DNA from: an uncultured Acetobacteraceae bacterium
Lineage (GTDB): Bacteria; Pseudomonadota; Alphaproteobacteria; Acetobacterales; Acetobacteraceae
Length of the DNA stretch: 64,000 nt
NCBI GenBank assembly: GCA_903895595.1
Contig: CAITUP010000091.1
Location: forward strand, 145,342 to 209,341
Direction of reading: 5' to 3'
The position numbers were made by a program, and so were the translations under genes. Under the pieces are notes generated by a model. The model was not told the DNA's origin. It was given only the letters and a program-made list of their open reading frames with translations, and did not search any database. Position 1 is the first letter of the stretch. Each line of letters starts with the position of its first letter. Below, piece after piece: positions 54,406 to 62,219 of the stretch.

Positions 54406-54729
54406 ATGCGAATTATCGCGCGGCGCACCTTGCGGGAGTACGAAGCTGGACGGTCCAGCCATCGCGATCACAGCGCCTTAAAGGCCGCTCTGGATGCGTG
54501 GTTCGCCGAGGCCAGCCAAGCCAGTTGGACTGACACCGCTTCTGTAAAGCGGCGGTACGCGACCGCCAGTATCGTGACTGCCGACCGGATTGTGTTTAAT
54601 ATCAAAGGCAACGACTATCGTCTTGTGGTAGCGGTCGATTTCGAAAAAGCGATCGTTTGGATCAAATGGATCGGGACGCACACGGAGTACGATCGCATCG
54701 ACGTGAAGGAGATCGACCATGATGACTGA
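54406..54729 (+). CDS. higB: HigB-family type II toxin (mRNA interferase)
   Basis: A 107-residue protein of the HigB/RelE-like fold: MRIIARRTLREYEAG at the N-terminus, ASIVTADRIVFNIKGNDYRL in the centre and IVWIKWIGTHTEYDRID at the C-terminal end match the HigB_toxin family. It would cleave ribosome-bound mRNA and is neutralised by HigA. The toxin gene comes first, the usual order for hig modules, and overlaps higA by 11 bp. AAGAGG precedes the ATG. Confidence 0.9.
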   Translation: MRIIARRTLREYEAGRSSHRDHSALKAALDAWFAEASQASWTDTASVKRRYATASIVTADRIVFNIKGNDYRLVVAVDFEKAIVWIKWIGTHTEYDRIDVKEIDHDD

Positions 54730-55087
54730 CGTCAGGCCAATCCGTTCGGAGGCGGCCTACGAGCAGGCGCTGGCAGAAATCGATACGCTTTGGGGCGCGA
54801 AATTGGGCACGCCGGAGGGCGACCGCTTGGATGTTCTCGCGACGCTTATCGACGCGTACGAAGCCCAGCACCATCCCATCGATCCCCCGGACCCGGTCGA
54901 AGCCATCAAGTTCCGGATGGAGCAGATGGGTATGACCCGGAAAGACCTCGAAGGCGTCATAGGCACGCGGACCCGTATCGCGGAGGTGTTAAACCGCAAA
55001 CGCGGCCTGTCGATCGCCATGATTCGGCGGTTGCACGATCTGCTTGGCATCTCGGCCGAGGTTCTGATCCGGCCTTCGGCGCCCTGA
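54719..55087 (+). CDS. higA: HigA-family antitoxin, helix-turn-helix
   Basis: A 122-residue XRE-type antitoxin. An N-terminal region with AEIDTLWGAKLGTPEGDRLD and LATLIDAYEAQHHPI is typical of this HigA subgroup, followed by a DNA-binding domain (IKFRMEQMGMTRKDLEGVIG, TRTRIAEVLNRKRGLS). It binds and blocks HigB and represses the operon. Its start lies within the higB 3' end (11-bp overlap). Confidence 0.9.
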   Translation: MMTDVRPIRSEAAYEQALAEIDTLWGAKLGTPEGDRLDVLATLIDAYEAQHHPIDPPDPVEAIKFRMEQMGMTRKDLEGVIGTRTRIAEVLNRKRGLSIAMIRRLHDLLGISAEVLIRPSAP

Positions 55088-55163
55088 TCGCCTCAGGTCC
55101 AATTCATACGCATACAAACATCCATGCGATTTCCGCACGGCTGGCCGCAGGAATCCGCGCTTA

Positions 55164-55201
55164 TTGCGGTGCAGCAAAACGCCTATGTTGCGCTGCATCA
55201 A
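55164..55201 (+). promoter_or_regulatory. Tandem 14-bp motif upstream of the DUF1127 gene
   Basis: TTGCGGTGCAGCAA at 55164-55177 and TTGCGCTGCATCAA at 55188-55201 are near-identical direct copies 24 bp apart, each semi-palindromic (TTGC...GCAA). They lie 65-100 bp before the start codon. The TGC/GCA arrangement recalls binding sites of the polyhydroxybutyrate regulator PhaR, but this is a resemblance only. Confidence 0.45.
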
Positions 55202-55265
55202 AGCCCGAGGGCGCTACGCCATCACGACGCCGCGTTGGAACCCGGGCCGACGGAGAGAGTGAGCC

Positions 55266-55571
55266 ATGAGCACCTCGATCAGCGAAGATCGCTTTACGTT
55301 TTCACTGCCCAGCCTGAGCTATATCGACACCAGCCTGGAAGAGCAGAACACCTTCACCGCCCGCCCCGCTCGTCCGCACGGCTTCGTCGAATGGCTGGCC
55401 GGCCGCGTCGCCGCGTTCCGCACCTGGAACGCCGAACGCCGCGCGCTGAACGAATTGTCGCAGATGTCGGATCGCGAATTGTTCGATGTCGGCCTCAACC
55501 GGTCCGATTTCGGGCGGATGTTCAACGACGCCACGAACGAAGACCTGCGCAATCGCGGCCGGCTGGCCTGA
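55266..55571 (+). CDS. DUF1127 domain protein
   Basis: A 101-residue protein. The N-terminal 50 residues are variable. The C-terminal DUF1127 segment (about 52-88) reads AFRTWNAERRALNELSQM and SDRELFDVGLNRSDF. DUF1127 proteins are small, often highly expressed, and in some alphaproteobacteria affect phosphate, RNA turnover or stress responses, so no precise role is claimed. The gene is flanked by a tandem 14-bp motif upstream and a strong hairpin downstream, making it monocistronic. Confidence 0.85.
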   Translation: MSTSISEDRFTFSLPSLSYIDTSLEEQNTFTARPARPHGFVEWLAGRVAAFRTWNAERRALNELSQMSDRELFDVGLNRSDFGRMFNDATNEDLRNRGRLA

Positions 55572-55580
55572 TACGGCAAC

Positions 55581-55624
55581 CGCATCGTGTCGCCCTGGGC
55601 ATTCGCCGAGGGCGACACGATGCG
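55581..55624. terminator. Bidirectional hairpin between DUF1127 and prmA
   Basis: A perfect 16-bp stem (CGCATCGTGTCGCCCT with AGGGCGACACGATGCG) and a 12-base loop, placed 9 bp after the DUF1127 stop and directly abutting the stop of the convergent prmA gene. The plus strand continues TTAACCCTTCTT, so a moderate intrinsic terminator is likely in that direction. Confidence 0.8.
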
Positions 55625-56512
55625 TTAACCCTTCTTCCGTACGACCAACGTCGTCCACGGCCCCTGCGGCAGCATCCGCTCCAGCACCAGACCGCGGCGC
55701 CGGTGTGCCGACAGCACCATGCGGGCTTGGGTACCCAAAAGTCCCGCCAGGATGGCGGTGCCGCCGGGTGCCAGGTGCACCGACAGATCCTTGGCCATCG
55801 CGCAAAGTGGGCGCGCCAGAATATTGCCGAACACCAGGTCGTAGGGGGCGCCGCCACGCACGAACGGGTGGTGCCACCCGTCCGCCAACTTGGCGCGAAT
55901 GCGGGAACCGACACCGTTCTGCACCGCGTTTCGGCGCGCGACCTTTACCGACCATGGTTCGATATCGCTCGCCCGCACCGAACGCCGCAGCAGCTTGGCC
56001 GCCGCGATCGCCAGAATGCCGGATCCGGTGCCCAGGTCCAAAATCCGTCGCGGTTTGCGCAACGCCACCTGTTCCAGCGCCACGATGCAACCGCGCGTGG
56101 AACCATGCTCGCCCGATCCGAACGCCAGCCCGGCGTCCAACGTCAGCGTGACGCGGTTGGTCGTGGGCGTATCCTTCAGATGCGTCCCCCGCACGGCGAA
56201 GCGCTTGCCGATCGGCTGTTCCGGGAACGACGCATAGGTGCGCGCCAGCCAGCCCTCGGCCTCGGTCGAAGACCGTTCCAGTTCGGCCGACACGCCAGAT
56301 ACCAGCTCGGCCAGCATCAAAGCCGCGGCCAATTCCGATTCATTCTCCCCGACTCGCTTGACGCCTTCGACCCGCCAGTCACCGGTCACGTTGTCGCGGA
56401 AGAAGCCGACGGTGTCGCAGGCACTGTTCAGCGCGGCCTCATAGGCTTCCAGCGCGTCTTCCGGGACTGTCAGGGCGACGGTTTCCAGCGGGGTGGCTTG
56501 GCGGCGGGCCAT
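55625..56512 (-). CDS. prmA: Ribosomal protein L11 methyltransferase
   Basis: A 295-residue class I SAM-dependent methyltransferase. The N-terminal substrate-recognition part is followed by SAM motif I ILDLGTGSGILAIAAAKL, an acidic loop SDIEPWSVKVARRNA, and VFGNILARPL (motif IV, NIxA). The LAFGSGEHGSTRGC segment before motif I is diagnostic for PrmA. It trimethylates ribosomal protein L11. The start shares one base with the uvrD/pcrA stop (TAATG). Confidence 0.9.
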   Translation of the reverse strand: MARRQATPLETVALTVPEDALEAYEAALNSACDTVGFFRDNVTGDWRVEGVKRVGENESELAAALMLAELVSGVSAELERSSTEAEGWLARTYASFPEQPIGKRFAVRGTHLKDTPTTNRVTLTLDAGLAFGSGEHGSTRGCIVALEQVALRKPRRILDLGTGSGILAIAAAKLLRRSVRASDIEPWSVKVARRNAVQNGVGSRIRAKLADGWHHPFVRGGAPYDLVFGNILARPLCAMAKDLSVHLAPGGTAILAGLLGTQARMVLSAHRRRGLVLERMLPQGPWTTLVVRKKG

Positions 56513-58686
56513 TATGCGCGCTCCACGAAACGGTCGAGCAGGCGTTTCTCGCCGGCCTTGTCGAAGGCGATATCCAGTTTGTCGTCGTCCACGTGCTTAA
56601 CCGTTCCATATCCGAATTTTTGATGAAAGATGCGGCTGCCGACCGGAATCGCGTCCTCGCGCGATGGCCGCGCCTTCTGTTCCCAGGCTTCCACGATCTG
56701 CGGCCGGCGCGCCATGACCGGGAAGGGCACGGCCGATATCCGGGATTCCCGCGCCAGAGCGGCGGAGCCGGTGATGTTCACATGTTCGTCAGGCAATTCC
56801 TCCAGGAACCGGCTGGGGATGGAGCTTTGCCAGTTCGCATAAATCCGCCGGTTTTCCGCGTGGCTGACAATGGCGCGTTTCCGCGCGCGTGTCAGGCCGA
56901 CATAGGCGAGGCGCCGTTCCTCCTCCAGCCCCTTGCCGCCGTTCTCGTCGAGGGAGCGTTGGTTGGGGAATACCCCTTCCTCCCACCCAGGCAGGAAGAC
57001 GTTGTCGAATTCCAGGCCTTTCGCGCCGTGCAGGGTCATCAGGCTGACCTTGGCGTCGCCGGCGTTTTCCTCGTTTTCCATCACCAGCGAGACGTGTTCC
57101 AGGAAGCCGCCGAGGGTTTCGAAATCGGCCAAAGCGCGGACGAGTTCCTTAAGGTTCTCCAGTCGGCCTGGCGCTTCCGGCGATTTGTCCTGCTTCCACA
57201 TGTCGGTGTAGCCGCTTTCGTCGAGCATCGCGGCGACGGTGACGATGTGGCCTTCCTTGTCCAGTTGCTCCCGCCATCCCATGAACTGGCGCAGCAGGGT
57301 GGCCATGGTTTCCTTGACCTTGCCGCGGAAGCCGCCGGTTTCCACCAGTCGCGCTGCGGCGGCAGAAAGGGGGGTGCCCTGTGCGCGCGATAATTCGTGC
57401 ATGCCGCGCAAAGCCGTGTCGCCGATGCCGCGACGCGGCGTGTTGACGATGCGCTCGAACGCGAGGTCGTCGGCCGGCTGCACGGTCGCGCGCATATAAG
57501 CGATGGCGTCGCGGATTTCCTGGCGTTCGTAGAAGCGCAAGCCGCCGACGACGCGGTAGGGGATGCCGAGCGTGATCAGGCGTTCTTCGAAGGCGCGGGT
57601 TTGGAAACCGGCGCGGACAAGCACGGCCATTTCGGAAAGGGATTCGCCGTCCTGGCGCAGCGATTCGATGCGCGAGCCGACCATGCGGGCTTCTTCGTCG
57701 GAATCCCATACGCCGACGACGGTCACTTTTTCGCCGCCCTGCGCGTCGGCGCGTCCCGGCCGTAAGGTCTTGCCCAGCCGCCCCTCATTATGCGCGATCA
57801 GGCCGGATGCCGCCGCGAGGATCGAGGCGGTGGAACGGTAATTCGATTCCAGGCGCACGATTTTCGCGCCTTCGAAATCCTTTTCGAATCGTAAAATATT
57901 TTCGACCTCGGCGCCGCGCCAGGAATAGATCGACTGATCGTCGTCGCCGACGCAGCAAATGTTCTTGTGGCTCTGCGCCAGCAGCCGCAGCCAGAGGTAT
58001 TGGACGACGTTGGTGTCCTGATACTCGTCCACGAGAATATAGCGGAACATGCGATGGTACTGCGCCAGCACCTCCGGCTGAGACCGCAGGATCTCCGTCA
58101 TATGCAGCAGCAGATCGCCGAAATCGGCGGCGTTTAGTGTTTTCAGGCGGTTCTGGTAGGCCGCGTACAGGTCCTTGGCGTGGCCGTTCAGAAAATCGGT
58201 GTCGTCGGCGGCGCCAATCCGAGCGGGGGTCAGGCCTCGGTCTTTCCAGCGCTGAATGATCGACATCAGTGCGGGCGGCGCCCAGCGCTTGGTGTCGATC
58301 CGTTCGGCCTCCATCAGCTGTTTCAGCACCCGGAGCTGATCGTCCGTATCCAAAATGGAGAAATTCGATTGCAGCCCGACATGCTCGGCGTGCCGGCGCA
58401 GCATACGCGCGCATAGGGCATGGAAGGTGCCCAGCCAGAGGCCCTCCGCCGGCTGCCCGAGGATGGCGCCGACACGTTCCCGCATTTCCTTGGCGGCTTT
58501 GTTGGTGAATGTGACCGCCAGCACCTGATTGGGAAACGCGCGCTTGGTCAGAAGAATATGCGCGAAACGGGTGGTCAGAACCCGCGTTTTCCCTGTCCCC
58601 GCGCCGGCGAGCACCAGCAGCGGCCCGTCCACGGTTTCCACCGCGGCGCGCTGTTCGGGGTTCAAGCGGGCGAGATAGTCGGACAT
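56512..58686 (-). CDS. uvrD: UvrD/PcrA-family 3'-5' DNA helicase
   Basis: A 724-residue superfamily 1A helicase. It has the Q motif LNPEQRAAVE, Walker A LAGAGTGKTRVL, motif Ia VTFTNKAAKEMRERV, motif II LVDEYQDTN, motif III GDDDQSIYSWRGA, TLHGAKGLEFDNVFL, and motif VI VGLTRARKRAI. The C-terminal KFGYGTVKHVDDDKLDIAFD is the PcrA/UvrD tail that contacts RNA polymerase. It acts in nucleotide excision and mismatch repair. The ATG at 58686 fits the conserved N-terminus. Confidence 0.94.
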   Translation of the reverse strand: MSDYLARLNPEQRAAVETVDGPLLVLAGAGTGKTRVLTTRFAHILLTKRAFPNQVLAVTFTNKAAKEMRERVGAILGQPAEGLWLGTFHALCARMLRRHAEHVGLQSNFSILDTDDQLRVLKQLMEAERIDTKRWAPPALMSIIQRWKDRGLTPARIGAADDTDFLNGHAKDLYAAYQNRLKTLNAADFGDLLLHMTEILRSQPEVLAQYHRMFRYILVDEYQDTNVVQYLWLRLLAQSHKNICCVGDDDQSIYSWRGAEVENILRFEKDFEGAKIVRLESNYRSTASILAAASGLIAHNEGRLGKTLRPGRADAQGGEKVTVVGVWDSDEEARMVGSRIESLRQDGESLSEMAVLVRAGFQTRAFEERLITLGIPYRVVGGLRFYERQEIRDAIAYMRATVQPADDLAFERIVNTPRRGIGDTALRGMHELSRAQGTPLSAAAARLVETGGFRGKVKETMATLLRQFMGWREQLDKEGHIVTVAAMLDESGYTDMWKQDKSPEAPGRLENLKELVRALADFETLGGFLEHVSLVMENEENAGDAKVSLMTLHGAKGLEFDNVFLPGWEEGVFPNQRSLDENGGKGLEEERRLAYVGLTRARKRAIVSHAENRRIYANWQSSIPSRFLEELPDEHVNITGSAALARESRISAVPFPVMARRPQIVEAWEQKARPSREDAIPVGSRIFHQKFGYGTVKHVDDDKLDIAFDKAGEKRLLDRFVERA

Positions 58687-58797
58687 GGGGCAGACTCCGT
58701 AAGTCGCCCTTCTAGAACAATCCGGGAACCACGCCAACTCGGCAAAAAAATCCGCCGTCGTTAACGATTGGTTAACCAGATCTGTGCCAGGAATCGA

Positions 58798-58829
58798 AAA
58801 CCGGCCGGGGGCGGTCCCCGAGCCGGTTT
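58798..58829 (-). terminator. Probable intrinsic terminator downstream of metF
   Basis: On the minus strand a GC-rich stem (AAACCGGC, CGGGG and their complements) runs into GGTTTTCG. It lies about 97 bp after the metF stop and 112 bp before the uvrD start, so it separates the two transcripts. Confidence 0.6.
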
Positions 58830-58925
58830 AACGTCGGGAGTTTAAACGAAGCCTAAAACTCGTTTGCTCCTGGTGCTGGTGATAAGGATCGGACGCATTC
58901 GCGTCAAGATCATTATCGTACTGCA

Positions 58926-59894
58926 CTAGGAGGCGGGCCGGTCGCCTTCGGGTGGCCGGCTCGCGCCCGGCGGAGAATTAGGCCGAACCCCGAGGATATG
59001 CGCGATCGCGTAGGTCAGATCGGGGCGGTTCAGGGTGTAGATATGGAACTCGTCCACGCCGTTCGCCTGCAACAGCCGCACCTGCTCCGCCGCGACCACC
59101 ATCGCGACCATGCGGCGGGTTTCGGCATCGTCCTCCACCCCCTCGAACAGATGCCCGAGCCAATCGGGGACGCTGGTGCCGCACATGCCGGAGATGCGGA
59201 CGGCCTGGGTGTAGTTGGACACCGGCAGGATGCCGGGCACGATCGGCGCGGTAATGCCGGCGGCGAGGCACCGGTCCAGAAAGCGCAGATAGGTTTCCGT
59301 ATCGAAGAAGAACTGCGTGATCGCGCGCGTCGCCCCGGCGTCCAGCTTGCGCTTCAGATTATCCAAGTCGGCGCCGGGGCTGAGGGCCGACGGGTGGGTT
59401 TCCGGGTAGGCAGCGACGGAAATCTCGAAATCGGCGATCCGGCGCAGGCCGGCCACGAGGTCGGCGGCGAAATCGTAGCCGCCGGGATGCGGGGCGTAAG
59501 CTGTGCCGGGCGGCGGGTCGCCGCGGAGGGCCACGATGTGGCGCACGCCGGCGGCCCAGTATTGCCGGGCGACGGCATCGACTTCCTCGCGCGTGGCGCC
59601 GACGCAGGTCAGGTGCGCGGCGGGCACCAGGGCGGTTTCGCGTGCCAACCGAGCAACCGTCGCGTGGGTGCGCGCCTGGGTGCTGCCGCCGGCGCCGTAG
59701 GTTACCGATACGAAGCGCGGTGCCAGCGGCGCCAAGCGGTCGATGCACGTCCAAAGCTGCTGTTCCAGCGCGTCGGTGCGCGGCGGGAAGAACTCGAACG
59801 ACAGTTTCGGCGGCGGGTGATCCGCCGCGCGCATCGGAAGGCCGGAGAAGCGGTGGCCGGTCAGCCAGCGCTGAAGGGTCGGTTCAGGGTGCAT
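58926..59894 (-). CDS. metF: Methylenetetrahydrofolate reductase
   Basis: A 322-residue flavoprotein. LSFEFFPPRTDALEQQLW, VSVTYGAGGSTQARTHAT, HIVALRGDPPPG and the catalytic-site region AGATRAITQFFFDTETYL are MetF signatures. It reduces 5,10-methylene-THF to 5-methyl-THF for methionine synthesis. The ATG at 59894 has GGAG just upstream; an internal ATG at 59834 would start just before the conserved domain and is the alternative. Confidence 0.92.
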   Translation of the reverse strand: MHPEPTLQRWLTGHRFSGLPMRAADHPPPKLSFEFFPPRTDALEQQLWTCIDRLAPLAPRFVSVTYGAGGSTQARTHATVARLARETALVPAAHLTCVGATREEVDAVARQYWAAGVRHIVALRGDPPPGTAYAPHPGGYDFAADLVAGLRRIADFEISVAAYPETHPSALSPGADLDNLKRKLDAGATRAITQFFFDTETYLRFLDRCLAAGITAPIVPGILPVSNYTQAVRISGMCGTSVPDWLGHLFEGVEDDAETRRMVAMVVAAEQVRLLQANGVDEFHIYTLNRPDLTYAIAHILGVRPNSPPGASRPPEGDRPAS

Positions 59895-60082
59895 GCCGCT
59901 CCATTCCCCGGAATCCGTCTTACGCGCAAGCTCGTTCGATCCGTTGCGCGGCAACCCGGCCGTGCTACAAGCGGTTGGCTTGAACGCCCGAAGCCCTTGC
60001 GGCGGCGGGGGGCGATGGCATGGTGATTGACGATCCGGCGCGGCTGTTACGGGCTGACTCCGGTCCAGGGCTGAGAGAACCA

Positions 60083-60928
60083 ATGAACGCCGATCTCCGT
60101 ACGTCCAAGATTCCCACCGTTATGGTCCTCGCACGGGCTTGGCGGTTTTTCCTGTTCGCCGGGCTGCTGGCGGTCGTGCTGACCGGCTGCGCCACGTCGC
60201 CGCCCGCCGACGACCCGGACGCGGTGGCCGAGTTCAAGCAGACGAACGATCCCCTGGAACCGACCAACCGCGTCTTTTATGCGGTGAATAACGGGCTGGA
60301 CACCGTCATCCTGCGCCCCGCGGCGCAGGCCTACAGGTTTGTCGTCCCTGGCCGGGTTCGGACCGGCATTCACAACGTGCTGAGCAACCTCAACACCCCC
60401 ACGCAACTGTCCAACGATATCATGCAGGGCAAACCGCGCCGCGCCGGCGATACGACGATGCGATTCCTGATCAACAGCACCGTTGGTCTTGTCGGTATAT
60501 TCGATGTCGCGACCGACTGGGGCTACCCCAACCACGATACCGATTTCGGCCTGACGTTGGCCAATTGGGGCGTGCCGGACGGACCCTTCCTGTTCCTGCC
60601 GGTGCTCGGCCCCAGCAACCCGCGCGATGCCGTCGGGTTCGGCGTCGATATCGCCCAGGATCCGTTCACCTGGGTCGGGAATGCCAACACGCAGCAAATT
60701 TTTAACTGGACCCGCTTCGGCCTGAACGCCCTCGACTCGCGGGAACGTTATTTGGACCCGGTCGAGCAGATCAAGAAGACCGCGCTCGACCCCTATGCCA
60801 CGTTCCGCAGCCTCTACCGGCAGCATCGCCAGGGTGACATCAAGGCGCTGCACGACGACAACCGCGCGACCATTCCGGTCTGGTTCCCGCAGGCACAATC
60901 CGAAGCGAATCCGGTTCAAAAACGCTGA
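60083..60928 (+). CDS. mlaA: MlaA/VacJ family outer-membrane lipoprotein
   Basis: A 281-residue lipoprotein with signal FFLFAGLLAVVLTGC (lipobox Cys) and the MlaA domain: NDPLEPTNRVFYAVNNGLD, FLINSTVGLVGIFDVATDWG and GPFLFLPVLGPSNPRDAVGF. MlaA extracts mislocalised phospholipids from the outer leaflet and hands them to MlaC, encoded 18 bp downstream. The ATG at 60083 is used; one at 60122, closer to the signal hydrophobic core, is possible. The inner-membrane MlaFEDB genes are not in the window. Confidence 0.92.
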   Translation: MNADLRTSKIPTVMVLARAWRFFLFAGLLAVVLTGCATSPPADDPDAVAEFKQTNDPLEPTNRVFYAVNNGLDTVILRPAAQAYRFVVPGRVRTGIHNVLSNLNTPTQLSNDIMQGKPRRAGDTTMRFLINSTVGLVGIFDVATDWGYPNHDTDFGLTLANWGVPDGPFLFLPVLGPSNPRDAVGFGVDIAQDPFTWVGNANTQQIFNWTRFGLNALDSRERYLDPVEQIKKTALDPYATFRSLYRQHRQGDIKALHDDNRATIPVWFPQAQSEANPVQKR

Positions 60929-60946
60929 GCAAGGCACGGTATCGTC

Positions 60947-61549
60947 ATGTTCGAACGACGCATGTTTTTGTTGGCGGGCCTCAGTGCCATGCCGTTGTTG
61001 GCGGCTGCCCCGGCGCTGGCCGATACCAACGGGGATCGCGCGGCTGCCTTCATCAAGACGACGAGCGACCTGATCCTTGGCGCGATGCGCGGCGCTGGAT
61101 CGGCCGAGGAACGGCGGCGCATTCTCGGGCCGATTATCGACAAATCCCTCGATGTCGACGGGTTGGCGAAGTTCTGTCTGGGCCGATTCTGGCGCACCGC
61201 CACGCCCGACCAGCAGCAACGCTACACGGCCGTCTTTCATCAGGTCCTGATCGGCAACATCACCTCCAAGCTCGGCGAATACCAAGACGTCAGGCTCACG
61301 ATCGGGCGCAGCAAACAGCAGGACGACGTCGATTTGGTCTCCTCCTCGGTCGAGCGGCCGAACAATCCGCCGACGACGGTCGATTGGGTAGTGGCCGACG
61401 CCGCGGGCAATCCGAAGGTGATCGACGTGGTCGCCGAGGGCACGTCGCTGCGCCTGACCCAGCGTCAGGATTATGCTTCCTACCTGACGCACAACAACAA
61501 CGACGTGGACAAGCTTATCGACGCCATGCGTCAGCAACTGACGCAGTAG
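60947..61549 (+). CDS. mlaC: MlaC-family periplasmic phospholipid-binding protein
   Basis: A 200-residue exported protein. The signal peptide FLLAGLSAMPLLAAAPALA is followed by a Tgt2/MlaC domain (IIDKSLDVDGLAKFCLGRFW, VFHQVLIGNITSKLGEYQD, TVDWVVADAAGNPKVIDVV). It shuttles phospholipid across the periplasm between MlaA and the inner-membrane ABC complex. The hopanoid-associated HpnM is the same family and cannot be excluded. The 3' end overlaps the convergent GNAT gene by 35 bp. Confidence 0.9.
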   Translation: MFERRMFLLAGLSAMPLLAAAPALADTNGDRAAAFIKTTSDLILGAMRGAGSAEERRRILGPIIDKSLDVDGLAKFCLGRFWRTATPDQQQRYTAVFHQVLIGNITSKLGEYQDVRLTIGRSKQQDDVDLVSSSVERPNNPPTTVDWVVADAAGNPKVIDVVAEGTSLRLTQRQDYASYLTHNNNDVDKLIDAMRQQLTQ

Positions 61550-62057
61550 GGCGACCGAAGCTCTCGAACAGCACCATGCGGTAACCGTTCTGCGCAAACC
61601 TATCGCATTCCGTCATGCCGATGGCGCCCAGTACGATGCGTGAGCCGATGTTGGTTTCGCGCGCGACCGCGACGATGCGGTCCAACCCCGCGTGATTGTG
61701 ACCGTAACGGAGCGCGGCGCCCGCAGCCTCCCGCGCCAAGCCACGGCCTTGGGCCTCGGGTTCCAGGGCGAAGCGAAGGGCGACGCCGCGGCCATCCGGA
61801 CGGCGTTCCAATCCGGTGACGCCCACGAAGCGATTGCCGGCGGTTTCCCGCACGGCCCAAATTCCGTAGCCGTGAGCACCCCAAGCGACAACGTCGCGCG
61901 CCAGCTCCTCGGCGACATCGGTGGGGCCGCGCACGCCGCCCAGCATCACCGCGAACACGCGCGGATCGGCTTTCATCGCGCGCAGGTCCGGCAGGTCGGC
62001 GCCGCCAACCGGGGTTAACACCAGCCGGCCGGTGCGGAGAATCCAATATGGGTTCAT
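61515..62057 (-). CDS. GNAT-family N-acetyltransferase
   Basis: A 180-residue acetyltransferase of the RimJ/RimL-like Acetyltransf_3 type. LRTGRLVLTPVGGADLPDLR is at the N-terminus, GYGIWAVRETAGNRFVGVTG in the middle, and the acetyl-CoA-binding EPEAQGRGLAREAAGAALRY plus NIGSRIVLGAIGM at the C-terminal half. Substrate unknown. The ATG at 62057 is chosen over an upstream Arg-rich extension. Confidence 0.87.
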   Translation of the reverse strand: MNPYWILRTGRLVLTPVGGADLPDLRAMKADPRVFAVMLGGVRGPTDVAEELARDVVAWGAHGYGIWAVRETAGNRFVGVTGLERRPDGRGVALRFALEPEAQGRGLAREAAGAALRYGHNHAGLDRIVAVARETNIGSRIVLGAIGMTECDRFAQNGYRMVLFESFGRPTASVADAWRR

Positions 62058-62219
62058 GCCGTGGGACGTACCCCGCCGCCGCCAGTCGCGGAAGCCGGGG
62101 GCGGTCTTATCCGGCATGCGCACCACGCGTCGCGAGGCAGACCAAACCGAAAGCGCCTTTGCAGGCGAGCGCCCGATCGCGGTAATCCTGCCTCAACATA
62201 ACAATTGGGAGGATCGACC

